Below, one piece after another: positions 34,901 to 47,658 of a stretch of 64,000 nt of DNA (within the stretch, counting starts at the first letter, position 1; the number at the start of each line of letters is the position of its first letter). The stretch spans positions 99,476,501 through 99,540,500 of the forward strand of contig CM065815.1 of assembly GCA_033398695.1 (NCBI GenBank), in the 5' to 3' direction. Origin of the DNA: Orobanche coerulescens. Taxonomy: Eukaryota > Streptophyta > Magnoliopsida > Lamiales > Orobanchaceae. A program made the translations under genes and the position numbers. Below the pieces are notes generated by a model. The model was not told where the DNA came from, did not search any database, and saw only the letters and a list, made by a program, of their open reading frames with translations.

Positions 34901-35702
34901 AATCGGACAGTCTCTTGCCCAGTGGCCCAGCTCACCGCATTTGAGACAAGCATCTTCTTCTTACCTTTTGGAACCATCGGGGCCTTGCCCTTACCCTTAA
35001 GGTCCTTGACTTGTGGTCCCGTCCGCTTCTTGGTCTTTTTCTTCTTATTCTTGGACCTCCGAGATCCAGAAGAAATCACAAGGTCAGACTCCTTCATCCA
35101 CGGAGTCTTCATCTGAGACTGAGTGGTCACTAGTTTGTTCATTAGCCCAGCTAAGTTACATGCGATCTCACTGCATTTGAAGTTCCTAACAAACTGTGAG
35201 AAGGAATCAGGGAGAGACTGTAGAATGAGGTCGGTTTGAAGAGCAGTATCCATCTTAAAATCAAGAGCCTCCAATCTCTCGATCATAGATATCATTTTGA
35301 GGAAGTGATCCCCAACCTTCTCACCATCCTTCATCCTTGCACCGAACAGTTGCTTGGATATCTCATATCTAGCAGTTCTGCTATGCTCACCATAAAGCTC
35401 GGTTAAGTGAGATAGAATCTGCCTAGCATAAGTCATTTTCTCATGAGCTCTCTGAAGCTCATTAGACATAGAAGCCATCATGTATGCACGGACTTTTACG
35501 TCATCCTTAACCCACTTTTCGGGTTTTCAATCTCTTCTTGATTGGCTCTTGTCCGCATTGGAGGCACCGGAATGTCCATCTCCAAGACGTATCCCAGTGC
35601 CTCTATATTGAAGACTATCATCAGATTGCAGAGCCAATCCACAAAGTTAAGTCCATTCAAGGTGTTCTTTTCGAGTAGAATTGCAAGTGAATTCATTGTC
35701 AT
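34901..35702 (-). pseudogene. Copia-1 gag
   Basis: Minus strand from ATG 35702: LLEKNTLNGLNFVDWL and VLEMDIPVPP, the N-terminus of plant copia UBN2-type gag. A frameshift near 35500 leads to 35481-34870 with MSNELQRAHEKMTYARQIL, KQLFGARMKDGEKVGDHF and LQSLPDSFSQFV. A CCHC knuckle LKCGELGHWARDCP is readable near 34920 in a shifted frame. Copia-2 carries the same gene, with its own different breaks. Confidence 0.85.
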
Positions 35703-36099
35703 ATTGAGAGTTATGTCTGCATTAAGTATGATAGATTAATTAGTGACTCGTTTAATTATGATCTAAGTATATAATTAAGGTCTTTTTTATTCTTATTATC
35801 CAGCTCCCACTATTTTTATCGGAATAACACACTCTCATGTGAAATCCGGAAGTATTGTTTGCTCTACTTTATAGTGGCGATCCTGTTATTTATAAATCTT
35901 AATAGAGGGCAACCGAACAAGTTTCTAGTCTATTAATTTTTATTAAGTGGTGTCCAACACCAACCTATCTAATGGATGATACGATCTTCTTTTTCCCTTT
36001 GTTCACTCCTCAACCTATACGATTTCTATGGTTCGTGAACAAGTTAAGTTTATACCATCGACGCAAATCAGTTTCACAATTGAATCTTATTCGGCAACC
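35703..36099 (-). repeat. Copia-1 5' leader/terminal region (inner part)
   Basis: Non-coding sequence upstream of copia-1 gag, closely matching the sequence upstream of copia-2 gag (58000-58385) in inverted orientation. It is cut at 36099 by gypsy-3 and continues at 56744. No clear primer site was found, so the border between LTR and leader is unknown. Confidence 0.6.
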
Positions 36100-39009
36100 T
36101 GTAATGTCCCGGTCTTCTATATGCATGAATTATTACGACCTCAAGTGTGACATTAGGGTTTTGCATTCATAAATAATAAAATTCTGACTAATGCAGTAAG
36201 TTTAGAACTATTTACATTAATTCAAAAATCGGGTATTCGATTATTTGGTTGGGTTTACCTTCCTAATTTGATTTTTATGTTTCGATAGACAGAATCGTGA
36301 TTCCGTCGACTTCTATATACACCACTTTTACATTATGAGTACTATTTTCAAAAGTTTACTTTTTGAATTTTCGGGTATATTTTATGTCGAGTCGTTTTCT
36401 TGGATAATTCGCGTTCCGTAAATCGCCAAACTTTTCTCCGACTTTAAGCTGAAAGTGGGATACTATAATTTAAGTAGATGTCATACATTTAATACCCGAG
36501 TAATTTTATCTGTGGAGGAGCGAAACATAGAATATTATTCGACCTCTTTATGATGACGTCTAGGGTTAACCTAGTATATAAAGGGACATCACCTCCCTTT
36601 CATTTTTCCTCCTCACTTCATCTTCTTCCTCTCTTCTTCTCACTTTAGCCGCCCCCTCCCCCTTCACCATTGAGGTTCACCATTGTTCTTCATTAAGAAC
36701 TCAAGTTACAAGCTCACTTTGTGTTCCAAACTTGAAACAAAGTTCATATTCAAGTAAGTAACAATCTCCTCTTCATTTCTATCCAAAAATAAATAGGTTT
36801 TGGGTAACTTTAAAATTTGGAAAATATATGAAGAGTTTAGGTTTAATGTTATAATGTTTTGTATGTTGTCTCTAAGTTGATTTTAAGGTTCTTGAAAGTG
36901 TTTAGAACAAGTTGTAATCATGTCTTGATTTTTTTTAATGTTGGCCGAAACTTTTAGGGTTTTATAACCCAATCATGTGTTGTTTTTCTTATGATTTTCT
37001 TACACAATATGTTGATATATGATATGATACTATGTTGAATTTATGGGATGTTTATAAAATGTTTGGTGTTTTGAAAGTAAGAATCATGCTTAGTTCTTGA
37101 TATGTTGATATATGTTCAAAAGTGACTTGATGATTATGATGATATATGAAAGGAGTACATGATATGTTATTGTTAGATTTTTATAAAATGTTTTGGAAAT
37201 TTATTTGAAAACAAGAGCATGAAGTTGGATTTATGAAGTTGGAAGATGTGTTGGTAATATTTGATGTAGTTAAGAAGCATGTTATGTATTGAGGATTTTA
37301 AAGTCATGTTTAGGTCATTTGTATGTGAGGACCAAGACTTTCATTATCAACATGAGTGTATGTTTAGTTTGTTGCTTGATGTTGGAAACAATGGATGCTT
37401 GATGATACTTGATATTAATGATGTTTGAAGGTTTAAAGTTGGGAAATAAAAATGAGTTAGTAGTCATGTTTTCAAAAGAAAAGATTATGAAATGGAGTTC
37501 GTAATGTCGAGAAGCATGCTTGTATATTGACTCCTATATGTGTTATAAGTATGATATGCATGATTAGAGTTTACATGTTTAGGGTTTTCGATGCTAGAAA
37601 CGAGCTCTAGGTTTAATATTAGAGTTCCCATTTCCGCCGGAAGTTGGCAATTTCGTCACACTTCACGGAAACTGCTATAAATTTCTCCATGTTTAATATT
37701 TTCGAGATCCATAAAATGGACATGAAAAGAGACTTCAGTGGTTTTCCAGTGGTATGAGATACACTATCTATTTCATACTCTGCATTAACAGAATGCTAAT
37801 TCTTTCCAGCCTTGATGCACATTATGTTATGATTATGTTAAGTGTTTGATGATGGTTTTCGAACCAAGGAATGTGTAACGGAATCGAGTATCGGTTACCG
37901 TTGTTAGTATCTTTATGTGTTATATGGTCAGTTAGGTTCTCTAAGAGAATCATAGCTTTTATTATTAAACTTTAGTTGAATGCAAAACTCTAAAGTCCGA
38001 TCGAGTCCGTTGTCCGTTAGACTTCGTTAAGCTCGATCAACCGGTAAACTTAGTTATTTCCGATGAAAGGTGGAGCAGCAGACTGAAGCATAAAGAAGAG
38101 CCGAAAATCATTTTGCTTGCGTTTATTACTTGTCCAGGTGATTTTTCTATATGAAAATGATTTGAGCTTTGCTCTATTTTGATTAAATGTTTTACAAGCA
38201 AATTATGATTTCAAATGATTATGCTACATAAAAACTTTTATGTGGATTCTTATGAACCTATCACTATTGGATTGCCAACCTATGAAATGATCGGATCCTG
38301 AGCTAGACAAAGGTCGCTGGCTAGGGTTAGTGTACACAGTACTCGGGATTGTGAGCTCTCTTCATAGTGGCCGATCTCGGGGAGTAACGTTCGCGGGAGG
38401 CGGCCACCTTCCCTGGCGTAAATTATGGATATGGTGAATTTGATGATATATGCTATGAAATGAATTGATTTAGTAAACATGGGCTTTTTCCTAAAACCCC
38501 CGTGTGTTACTGCTTATATGCATGATGATAAATACGAAAGCATGTTTTATGTTTTCGCAATATGTTCACGGAGTACGTTGTACTTAGCCCTGTATATGTT
38601 TTAAAAATGTGCAGGTTGAGCAAGGGATGTGATGGAGGGTGTTGAATGGAAGTCTTTTGTTTACGATCAATGTTAAGCCCCGGTTACATATCTCCATATA
38701 TGTAACCAACCATGTTTTTTCGCTGCAAACACTCTTTATGATTTTACTTTCTAAAGTTATGCTGATTGTAATATGTTATGAAGCCTTTTTCTAAACTTCA
38801 AGGCTAATATTATAACTATGTATCCTAATTTAGATTCTAAGTCATTCCCCCGGGATTGACTCCCCTTCATGATGCCTTGATAGGTTATTCATGGAAATTC
38901 ACCGCTATTTCTTATGAAACGTATGTCTCCCCCTCTATTCCCTGCTTTTTAATTCCTACCCCGGGTCATGTCCTGGCTGAGCCGTCCTTAGGTATAAGGG
39001 GCCGTGACA
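36100..39009 (+). repeat. 5' LTR of gypsy-3
   Basis: TGTAATGTCCCGG...GGGGCCGTGACA, 2910 bases. A transcription-start-like region (GTATATAAAGGGACATC, about 36572) is followed by a CT-rich stretch. The 3' LTR repeats it closely. Unlike LTR A it has no dense GTAC palindromes. Confidence 0.92.
36572..36590 (+). promoter_or_regulatory. TATA-like box in gypsy-3 5' LTR
   Basis: TATATAAAGG in a region otherwise of mixed composition, just upstream of a CT-rich leader; the same box is kept in the 3' LTR near 45940. Likely core promoter of the element, inferred from motif and position. Confidence 0.5.
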
Positions 39010-39012
39010 GAA

Positions 39013-39025
39013 TGGTATCAGACCG
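39013..39025 (+). other. Primer-binding site of gypsy-3
   Basis: TGGTATCAGACCG three bases after the LTR, close to the initiator-Met-tRNA primer site TGGTATCAGAGC. Confidence 0.88.
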
Positions 39026-40897
39026 GTATGTTCGCTCTGAGTCTATGTTCTTTCAAGCGAAGTTTAGTTCGAGTCCCTATACTGATTTAAGAATCAATTG
39101 TCAACTCAACACCCCATCACATCATGCTCAACTGAAGAGTAAGGTAAAAGATTTCCTTGTCTTTATGATTCAAACTTCTTTTGCCATGAAAATATCTCTT
39201 TACGAGCTTTTATGAAATGTCAATTATGAACTTATATGGAACGATACATGTATGATGAAGCATGTACTATATGAATTTTTATTTTACGATTTAAGCATGA
39301 ATTGTTGCTGATGAAGAAACATGAAAGACGAGAACCTAGAAACTTCCTTAGTGTCTTCTATTTAACGAACGAGAACTTATGCGCCTTAAGTATTCCAGCA
39401 CGTGTACGAATATTAAGGACGAACAATGACGATGTAAGAATGAGGATCGACGATACAATGACGTCTCCAATGAGTATCACTTACGTATGAGTTATACGAG
39501 TATGGTTATTTATATCGGGATGTCCATTTATGGCGGAACACGAATAACTTTCATAACATACCCCATCACGGAGCATATTATTATTTTTATGTTAGGTGTT
39601 TATCAGGGTCCAGAGTTCAAGTCGAGAACTTGGGACGAGATTTATACCTTCTTCTGAGAACCCTATAGTGGAGTTGTTCTATTATATTGAGACGTTGATG
39701 AATTATACGTATACCTTCTTCATAGGATGGCAACCACGAAGACGACGCTGCGTAAGTCAACAAGGAGAAGGCGTACACCGTGCGACCTTGTGGAGGCTTT
39801 CCGTAGCACGTATCGAGGCACGGGTGCCACCGTGGGCTAGTGCATGGCAGACCTAGAGGCGATATGGCGCTTAGCTGCTCCTCATGGTGTCTCGGACTAT
39901 GAGGGAATTCAGCGCCTTATCGACCTCCTTCCAATCGAGTGGAGGGAGTGGGCTGCTGCAGTCTCGTGGTACTATATCTTTTTGCATGAGCCCACTTTAG
40001 TACCGTCCGGAGATTTCGTGGCCTTTGCTATCCGCATCACCACTCAGTACCTCTAGCACCATGCACCCGTCCTGGAGCTTGTGTGTTTCGACCTTATGCT
40101 AGGGGAGCTTTTCCGGAGAGGCTAGCTACACCTCTACCGAGCCAGGTGGTTCTTGTTTCACCATCTCATGCTCCGGATGGGTTAGACATGGAGGCAGGGA
40201 CATCAGCACCTCGCCGCAGGGACATGAGGACCAAGCCTTTTATTCTCAGGAGGACGTCTCCACCACTTTGACATATGCCAGTCATCGATCCAGTCCATCC
40301 ACAACTGATCGCAGATGATGATCATCTATTTCTCCTGAAGAAGCGCAGAGTCACTGAAGACCCTGTTGCAGTCTCTCCAGCTTCAGACGAAGATCCAGAA
40401 GAAGATCCAGACGAGGATCCGGAGGAGTCCTCCGAAGAGGACAGCTCGACCGCCGAGTCGAGGGCGACTTCAGATAGCTTAGGATGGTGCTATCCATTTA
40501 TTTTGTATTTTGTATGCGGAACGTCACTTCTTTTGCTTATACGTGTCGTTTCGATGTCTAGCACTTTCTTATTTTATAGACGGCAATGCTATTTGTTAGA
40601 GCATCCCGCATTTTGGCATATGTGTAGGCATGTAGCCTAGATCAGCTTATATTAATAGTCAGTAAGACCTCGTTGAAGGCAATTGTACTATTATGATGCA
40701 TATGATATATTGATATATATTTTGACCCTTCATGGGCTTTTCTTCTCATGAGTATGATGTTGTTATTTCTGATCTCTTTATCGACCTTGCTACGAGAGTT
40801 ATCTATGAGTATGTGTTGATGTGTTATGATTATGTAGTCGCGAACTCCTTTCTATGATCTAGTATGACGATAATTACGGACCATTTAGAATGAACTA
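39026..40897 (+). pseudogene. Gypsy-3 long leader with a decayed upstream frame
   Basis: Nearly 1.9 kb between primer site and gag. From ATG 39727 a readable but stop-interrupted protein appears: MATTKTTLRKS..., then 39844-40056 with APHGVSDYEGIQRLIDLLP and EWREWAAAVSWYYIF, and 40275-40640 with an acidic DP-rich stretch (DEDPEEDPDEDPEE) followed by SSTAESRAT. No family recognised. It may be an N-terminal extension or extra frame of gag, because similar acidic Asp/Glu-Pro runs occur near plant gypsy gag starts, but this is inference. Confidence 0.45.
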
Positions 40898-41923
40898 ATG
40901 ATGATTATGCGCACCACAGAATGCCACCTAGACGAGAAAAAAAGGAGAGGAGGGCATGAACGCGCCCCTACACCACCTCCTCCTCCTCAACGGGCTATTG
41001 AAGAGCTATTCCTCAAGCAGAATCCCCCTACTTTCAATGGGTCAGGAAACCCGAGCGATGCTGTGCTTTGGGTTAGAGCTATGGCACGAATTTTTAACTT
41101 ACTAAGGTGTACCGACCAAGAGCGTCTTTCTTGTGTGCTCTTCCAACTCACTGGATCTGCAGACTTCTGGTGGGAAGCACGCAGGAAGATCCTGATGGCT
41201 GAGCAACTAGAAAACTACTCATGGGAGGAATTCAAGGAGTCACTATATGACAAGTATGTTCCAAAGACCTTCAAGGTCAAGAAGGAAGCTGAGTTCTATA
41301 ATCTGAAGCAAGGAAGGATGTCAGTGACTGAGTATGATAGAATGTTTTGTGAGTTATCAAGGTATGCTCCAGACCAAGTTGATACGGATGAGAAGATGGC
41401 AGGAAAATTTAGATCAGGACTGAGACATGAGATAGGCATGTCCCTAGCTAGCCATGGAAGGATAAGCTACACTGAATCGCTGAACAGAGCTCAGGATATT
41501 GAGGCAGCAATGCCAAAATAGAAGCGAGCGCCCACAGTTACACCACCACCCACTCAGACAAATTCCCACGGATATAAGGGGAAGCATAAGTGGGAAGGAC
41601 GAAAAAATGGTGGCAATGGGAACAACCAGGCTAACAGGAAGCCGTGGCAGGGAAATATATCTCATGGACAGCCTCAGGCTAAAGGAGGCAACAATCAGGG
41701 ACGGCAGATGGTTCCTGCTCAGGAATGCAATAATCAGGGGCGAGTTGTGAACCCCGTATGTCCCAAGTGTAAGAATCAGCATCATGGCGCCTGTCTGTTG
41801 GGCACTGTAAGTTGTTACACATGTGGTCAGAAAGGCCATATTATGAGGAATTGTCCTAAGCAGCAGCAGGGAGAGAGACCAAACCACCAGGGTCAACCCC
41901 AACCACTGAGAGCAATACAATGA
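40898..41923 (+). pseudogene. Gypsy-3 gag
   Basis: Capsid domain with IEELFLKQNPPTFNGSGNP, LTGSADFWWEARRKIL, WEEFKESLYDKYVP and LKQGRMSVTEYDRMFCELSRY, then a CCHC nucleocapsid knuckle, CYTCGQKGHIMRNCP (about 41815), preceded by a CPKCKNQHHGAC finger. A typical MPPRRE start at 40920 is one base out of frame with the capsid. In-frame stops at 41519 (TAG for CAG) and 41921 (TGA, fits TGG) interrupt an otherwise continuous frame into pol. Confidence 0.87.
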
Positions 41924-43591
41924 CAGCCACAACTGCCGCCACCACCTAAGCAGCAGAATAAGAATGCTAGGTCGTATGCCATCAATCAGAAGCAACCCGA
42001 GAAGGATAAGGGTAACTTGGCAGGTATGGGCAAACTTATTAACCTACCTGTAATTGTTTTGTTTGATACTGGAGCATCACATTCATTTATTGCTAGAGCA
42101 TGTGTGGATAATCTTAGTATTATACCGGAACGTGCTAGTCATGTCATGAGAGGTTCTTCACCACCAGGAGGAATTTCAACTACCACGCATATTTGTTCTA
42201 ATCTGGAATTAGAAGTAGGGAATCTTAAAGTGGTAACTAATAATCTAAATGTTATAACAATGTGGGATGTTGATGTAATCCTAGGAATGGATTGGTTAGC
42301 CTATAATTATGCCATAATTCTTTGTTATGAGAGGAAAATTTCCTTCAGACCACCAGGAAAGGAGCCCACAGACTTTCACGGCATAAGAATGGGCAGAGGA
42401 TCACCTATTATCTCTGCTCTCCAAGCCAATAAGATGATGAGAAAGAAGGATTGTCAGGCATTCCTTGTTTACCTTAATGGAGAAGCTGGAGAAGAGCAGA
42501 CGATAGGTGATGTGCCAATTGTGCGAGAATTTGAGGATGTATTCCCAGAAGTGTTACCAGGTTTACCACCAGATCGACAAGTGGATTTCAACATTGACCT
42601 GGAGCCAGGGTCAGCCCCAGTGTCGAAAGCCCCATATAGGATGGCACCGAATGAACTGCAAGAACTCAAGATCCAACTGCAAGAGCTATTGGGTTTAGGT
42701 TTCATTATACCGAGTGTTTCTCCATGGGGAGCACCTGTCCTTTTTGTGAAAAAGAAGGATGGTACACTGAGAATGTGTATAGATTATAGGGAGCTGAACA
42801 AGATCACACTCAAGAACAAGTATCCTCTGCCAAGGATAGATAGCTTGTTTTACCAACTCAAGGGAACAACTGTGTTTTCTAAGATAGACCTTAGGTCTGG
42901 GTATCATCAGTTGAAGATTCGACCAGAGGATATACCCAAGACAGCTTTCCGAACAAGATATGGACACAATGACTTTATAGTCATGCCTTTTGGATTAACC
43001 AATGCCCCCGCAGTATTCATGGATCTTATGAACAGAGTTTTCCACCCGTACTTGGATAAGTTTGTATTGGTGTTCATAGATGATATTCTCTACTACTCTA
43101 GAAATGAGAAGGAGTATGAAGAACATCCCAGGGTAGTGTTGGAAACACTGAGAATGGAGAAACTTTTTGCCAAATTCAGTAAGTGCGAATTTTGGTTGAA
43201 AGAAGTAATGTTTCTTAGGCACATTGTGTCAGCAGATGGTATTAAGGTAGACCCAGCTAAAGTGGAAGTAGTACGTGATTGGAAGTCACCAACGAACCCT
43301 AATGAGATTAGGAGTTTCTTGGGTCTAGCTGGGTACTACCGAAGGTTCATCGAAGGATTTTCCAAGATTGCTAGACCAATGACAAAACTGTTGCGGAAAG
43401 GAATTAAGTATTTATGGACAGATGAATGTGATGAGAGTTTTCAGGAACTCAAGAGAAGGTTGACTACTAAGCCAGTTTTAGCAGTACCAGAAGCGAACAA
43501 GGAGTATGTGGTTTACACGGATGCTTCTAAGAACGGGCTAGGTTGTGTATTGATGCAAGATGGGAAAGTGATAGCTTACGCATCAAGATAG
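41924..43591 (+). pseudogene. Gypsy-3 protease and reverse transcriptase
   Basis: Continues the gag frame, so gag-pol was one polyprotein frame. Protease [13 protein letters not shown] at about 42060. RT motifs: [88 protein letters not shown] (catalytic) and [13 protein letters not shown], then the first RNase H part [15 protein letters not shown]. The stop at 43589 is TAG where relatives have a CAG (SRQ), a single C to T change. Confidence 0.9.
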
Positions 43592-45448
43592 TTTAGGCCA
43601 CATGAGGTGAATTATCCTACGCATGATTTGGAACTAGCTGCAGTAGTGCACTCATTGAAGATATGGAGGCATCACCTTTATGGGGTAAGATGTGAACTTT
43701 TCACTGACCACAAGAGTTTAAAGTACTTTTTCGAGCAGAAGGACTTGAACATGAGACAGAGAAGATGGCTCGAATTGGTAAAGGATTATAATTGTGGTAT
43801 TAACTATCACCCCGGCAAGGCTAATGTGGTAGCAGATTCCTTGAGTCGTAAGACTCAATCGCAATTAGGATACCTACTTACCACGGAAGGGGATCTAATC
43901 CAAGATTTTGAAGGAATGAGTTTAGAGGTGGTTCATCCACCAGAAACGATAATGGGTCATGTTGCGACGTTAGTGACGACACCAGATCTGAGAGGACAGA
44001 TAGTGAATGCGCAGAGGAGAGATGAAGCATTCAAGAAACTACATATGAGAATCAGATCCGATAACCCAGGAAGTTACCGCGAAGCGGCTGATAACGCAAT
44101 TATGTTCGAAGAGAGAATATGTGTTCCACATGATGAGGAATTAAGGAATGAGATTATGAGTGAGGCTCATGATACTCCCTATACCGCTCACCCCGGAAGT
44201 ACCAAGATGTACCAAGACCTGAAGAGAAATTTTTGGTGGGACGGTATGAAACGGGATGTAGCTTCATTTGTCGAGCGGTGTTTGGCTTGTCAGCAAGTGA
44301 AAGCACTACACCAACGACCGTATGGAAAGTTACAGCCATTGAGCATTCCAGAATGGAAGTGGGAAGGAATAGCTATGGATTTTGTGACTAGTTTGCCGAG
44401 GACCAAATGAGGAAACACTGCTATATGAGTTATAGTAGACAGACTCACAAAGTCAGCTCACTTTTGGCCTATCCCAATCACTTACGGATCTGAGAAGTTG
44501 GCACAGTTATATGTCCGTTAAATTGTATGTTTGCATGGAGTGCCGATATCAATCATGTCAGATCGAGATCCAAAATTTACTTCTAGCTTTTGGACAAGTC
44601 TACAGAGGGAATTGGGTACACACCTAAACTTTAGTACCGCTTTCCACCCGCAGATCGATGGACAATTGAAAAGGACGATTCAAACACTAGAAGACATGTT
44701 AAGAACTGTAGTGTTGGATCAAGGTGCGAATCGGGAGCATGTTTTGCCGTTAATCGGATTTGCTTACAACAATAGTCATCAGGCAATGATAGGTGTGGCG
44801 CCTTATGAGGCCTTATACGGCAGAAAATGCAGGTCACCACTTTATTGGGATGAAGTGGGTGAGAGAAATATTTTAGGGCCAGACACAGTAAGCGAGATGA
44901 TCGAGATTATTCGCAAGATACGATAGAGAATACAAGAGGCCGAGACTCGACAGAAGTCATACGCTGATACACGCCGAACTGAATTGCATTTCGAGAGTGG
45001 GGATAAGGTTTTCCTCAAGATTTCCCCTTCTAAGGGAATAATCAGGTTTGGCGTTAAAGTCAAGTTTAGGCCACGTTTTATAGGGCCATATGAGATTCTT
45101 AAGAAGATCGGCCCAGTTGCTTATAGGTTGACTCTGCCGCCTAGTCTTGGGAATGTTCACAATGTTTTCCATGTTTCTCAGCTGAGGAAGTATGTATTTG
45201 ATCCCAAGCATGTGATTCATCAGAGTGACATAGTTCTTAGTCACGATACGAGTTATGTAGAGACGCCTGAAGCTATTTTAGACCATAAGGTTCAAGAACT
45301 GAGGAATAAGTCGATTTCTTTTTTGAAAGTATTATGGAGTCACCACTGTCAGGAATAAGCTACGTGGGAACTTGAAAGCAAGATGAGGGAGAAATACCCA
45401 GAACTTTTGGATAAGGTATGTAAATTTCGGGACGAAATTTCTTGTTAG
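43592..45448 (+). pseudogene. Gypsy-3 RNase H and integrase with chromodomain-like tail
   Basis: Same frame as the RT. RNase H ends with [19 protein letters not shown] and [15 protein letters not shown]. The integrase finger has the His pair around [14 protein letters not shown] and CLACQQVK. The core has [10 protein letters not shown] (first Asp), SDRDPKFTSSFW (second Asp) and HPQIDGQLKRTIQTLEDM, where the QSERT glutamate is replaced by lysine (LKRT), which would abolish catalysis. The tail [19 protein letters not shown] and WSHHCQE-stop-ATWE is chromodomain-like. Stops at 44408, 44426, 44519, 44924 and 45356; natural end near 45446. Confidence 0.88.
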
Positions 45449-45458
45449 AGGGGTAGGA
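45443..45458 (+). other. Polypurine tract of gypsy-3
   Basis: Purine-rich GTTAGAGGGGTAGGA immediately before the 3' LTR. Confidence 0.75.
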
Positions 45459-46512
45459 TGTAATCTCCCAGTCTTCTATATGCATGAATTATTACGACCT
45501 CAAGTGCGACATTAGGGTTTTGCATTCACAAATAATCAAATTATGACTAATGGAGTAAGTTTAGAACTATTTACACGTTTTTAATTCAGAAATCGGGTGT
45601 TCGATTATTTGGATGGGTTTACCTTCCGAATTTGATTTTTATGTTTTGATAGACAGAATCGTGATTCCGTCGACTTCTATATACACCATTTTTACGTTAT
45701 GAGTACGATTTTCAAAAGTTTACTTTTTGAATTTTCGGGTATATTTTATGTCGAGTCGTTTTCTCGGATAATTCGCGTTCCGTAAATCGCAAAACTTTTC
45801 TCCGCCTTTTAGCTGTAAGTGCGATATTATAATTTAAGTATATGTCATACATTTAATACACGAGTAATTTTATCTGTGGAGGAGCGAAACATAGAATATT
45901 ATTCGACCGCTTTATGATGACGTCTAGGGTTAACCTAGTATATAAAGGGACATCACCTCCCTTTCATTCTTCCTCCTCACTTCATCTTCTTCCTCTATTC
46001 TTCTCACTTTAGCCGCCCCCTCCCCCTTCACCGTTGATGTTCACCATTGTTCTTCATTAAGAACTCAAGTTACAAGCTCACTTTGTGTTCCAAACTTGAA
46101 ACAAAGTTCATATTCAAGTAAGTAACAATCTCCTCTTCATTTCTATCCAAAAATAAATAGGTTTTGGGTAACTTTAAAATTTGTAAAATATCTGAAGAGT
46201 TTAGGTTTAATGTTATAATGTTTTGTATGTTGTCTCTAAGTTGATTTTAAGGTTCTTGAAGGTGTTTAGAACAAGTTGTAATCATGTCTTGATTTTTTTT
46301 CATGTTGGCCGAAACTTTTAGGGTTTTATAACCCAATCATGTGTTGTTTTTCTTATGATTTTCTTACACAATATGTTGCTATACGATGATATGATGCTAT
46401 GTTGAATTTATGGGATTTTTATAAAATGTTTGGTGTTTTGAAAGTACGGAAGAATCATGCTTAGTTCTTGATATGTTGATATATGTTCAAAAGTGACTTG
46501 ATGATTATGATG
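45459..46512 (+). repeat. 3' LTR of gypsy-3, first part
   Basis: Matches 36100-37150 of the 5' LTR closely, with scattered substitutions. It is interrupted after GATTATGATG (46503-46512) by the MULE and resumes at 54884. Confidence 0.92.
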
Positions 46513-46584
46513 GGGTTAATAGGCTAAAACATCACTGGACTCTTCACCAACTTGCAGTTGGGTCACTGAACTCAAAAAGTTTGC
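46513..46584 (+). repeat. MULE left terminal inverted repeat
   Basis: 72 bases, identical as far as I can read to the complement of 54802-54873. Confidence 0.92.
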
Positions 46585-46883
46585 AGTCAACTCATTGGAC
46601 AAATAAAAACTTTCAAGTGGGTTTCGGACGTTAGAAAAAATGAAATTTGGACTGAAAAATGACGTGGCATGCTGATGTGTTTTAATTTTTTAACAGTGTC
46701 GCACTGATCCAACATACTTGGATCTATCCATAAACCCATCCCCAATATTTAGAAATAGGGTTCATCTGCAATCGATTTGAAGCGCCCTAATTATTTCATC
46801 TCGCTTTTCTTTTATTTCTCGCAGACGCCATAAAAAAATAAAGTGAAGCAGCATTCGATTTGGAAGAATTAGGGCTGAACCCC

Positions 46884-47467
46884 ATGAGTGCCTCAAGATC
46901 CACCATGAGTGGCTCAAGCTCAAGCTCAAACAGTCATTTCAGCTCCGGAACGAACAATTTTTACCAAACTATGAAATGCAGGTGTGGAATTTGGGCTCCG
47001 TGTTGGGAAGCGTGGAAACCTGGAACACAAGACCCAGGAAGAAGATTCTTTGGCTGTCGCAATTACAAGGTATAAAATAACTATATGTTGGTTTATGATT
47101 AGATAATTCAAGATAAAATTAATGAAATACCCCTTTTTTGTCATGTTAGAATCCGAAAGAAACCTGCAAATTTTTCGAATGGGCTGAACCAGCATATACA
47201 GAGAGAGCAAGGGAGGTGATTCAAGAGATGAAGTACAAATTAGGGACTCGAAGTGATGAAGCTTCAGTTTTGAGGGACAAATTGAAGATGGTTGAAGAAA
47301 CAAATTTATTTTTGGAGGATGAACTACAAAATGCTGAGAAACAGAACAAAGAACTTACTGATTTATTGACACACACGGAGAAAATGTTGGCTAAGTTGAA
47401 GATGCTGCTGATTTTGATGATTTCAGTTGTGATCTTTTTGGTTGGTTTTGTTTGTAATAACAATTAG
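46884..47467 (+). CDS. GRF zinc-finger, coiled-coil, C-terminal membrane-anchor protein (MULE second gene)
   Basis: Two exons, 46884-47069 and 47150-47467, around an 80-bp intron with GT...AG (GTATAA, CATGTTAG). The splice joins the zinc finger in frame, giving 167 residues. The ATG at 46884 is chosen; an upstream TTG frame adds only eight residues. Residues 1-30 are Ser-rich. Residues 32-73 form a GRF-type finger (Cys32, Cys34, Cys58, Cys68; core DPGRRFFGC and CKFFEW), a single-strand nucleic-acid-binding fold in known members. Residues about 80-145 form a charged coiled coil, and 146-163 a hydrophobic span (LLILMISVVIFLVGFV) ending CNNN, like a tail anchor. No stop or frameshift is seen, in contrast to the transposase. 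Its position opposite mudrA recalls mudrB of maize MuDR, without visible similarity. Function unknown. Confidence 0.82.
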
Positions 47468-47658
47468 AAATGCAAGTCAAAGATCTGTTATTGTTTCAGT
47501 TTGATGATTTCAGTTGTGATCTTTTTGGTTGGTTTTGTTTGTAATAACAATTAGAAATGCAAGTTAAAGATCTGTTATTGTTTCAGTTTGATGATTTCTA
47601 TTGTGATCTTTTTGGTTGGTTTTGTTTGTAATAACAATTAGAAATGCAAGTTAAAGAT
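47412..47658 (+). repeat. 87-bp tandem repeats at the end of the GRF gene (first three copies)
   Basis: Units start TTTCAGTTGTGATC at about 47421, 47508 and 47595. The first unit encodes the membrane span and stop of the GRF protein; the others lie behind the stop. Two more copies follow at 51644-51812 beyond the TR-GAG, so five copies existed before that insertion. Confidence 0.9.

Noticed and set aside
39302..39490. Small frame in the gypsy-3 leader as an independent gene
   Set aside because: Short, no recognised domain, inside the retrotransposon leader; covered by the leader entry.
46926..47303. Minus-strand frame opposite the GRF gene
   Set aside because: Spans the intron of the supported plus-strand gene and has no recognisable motif.
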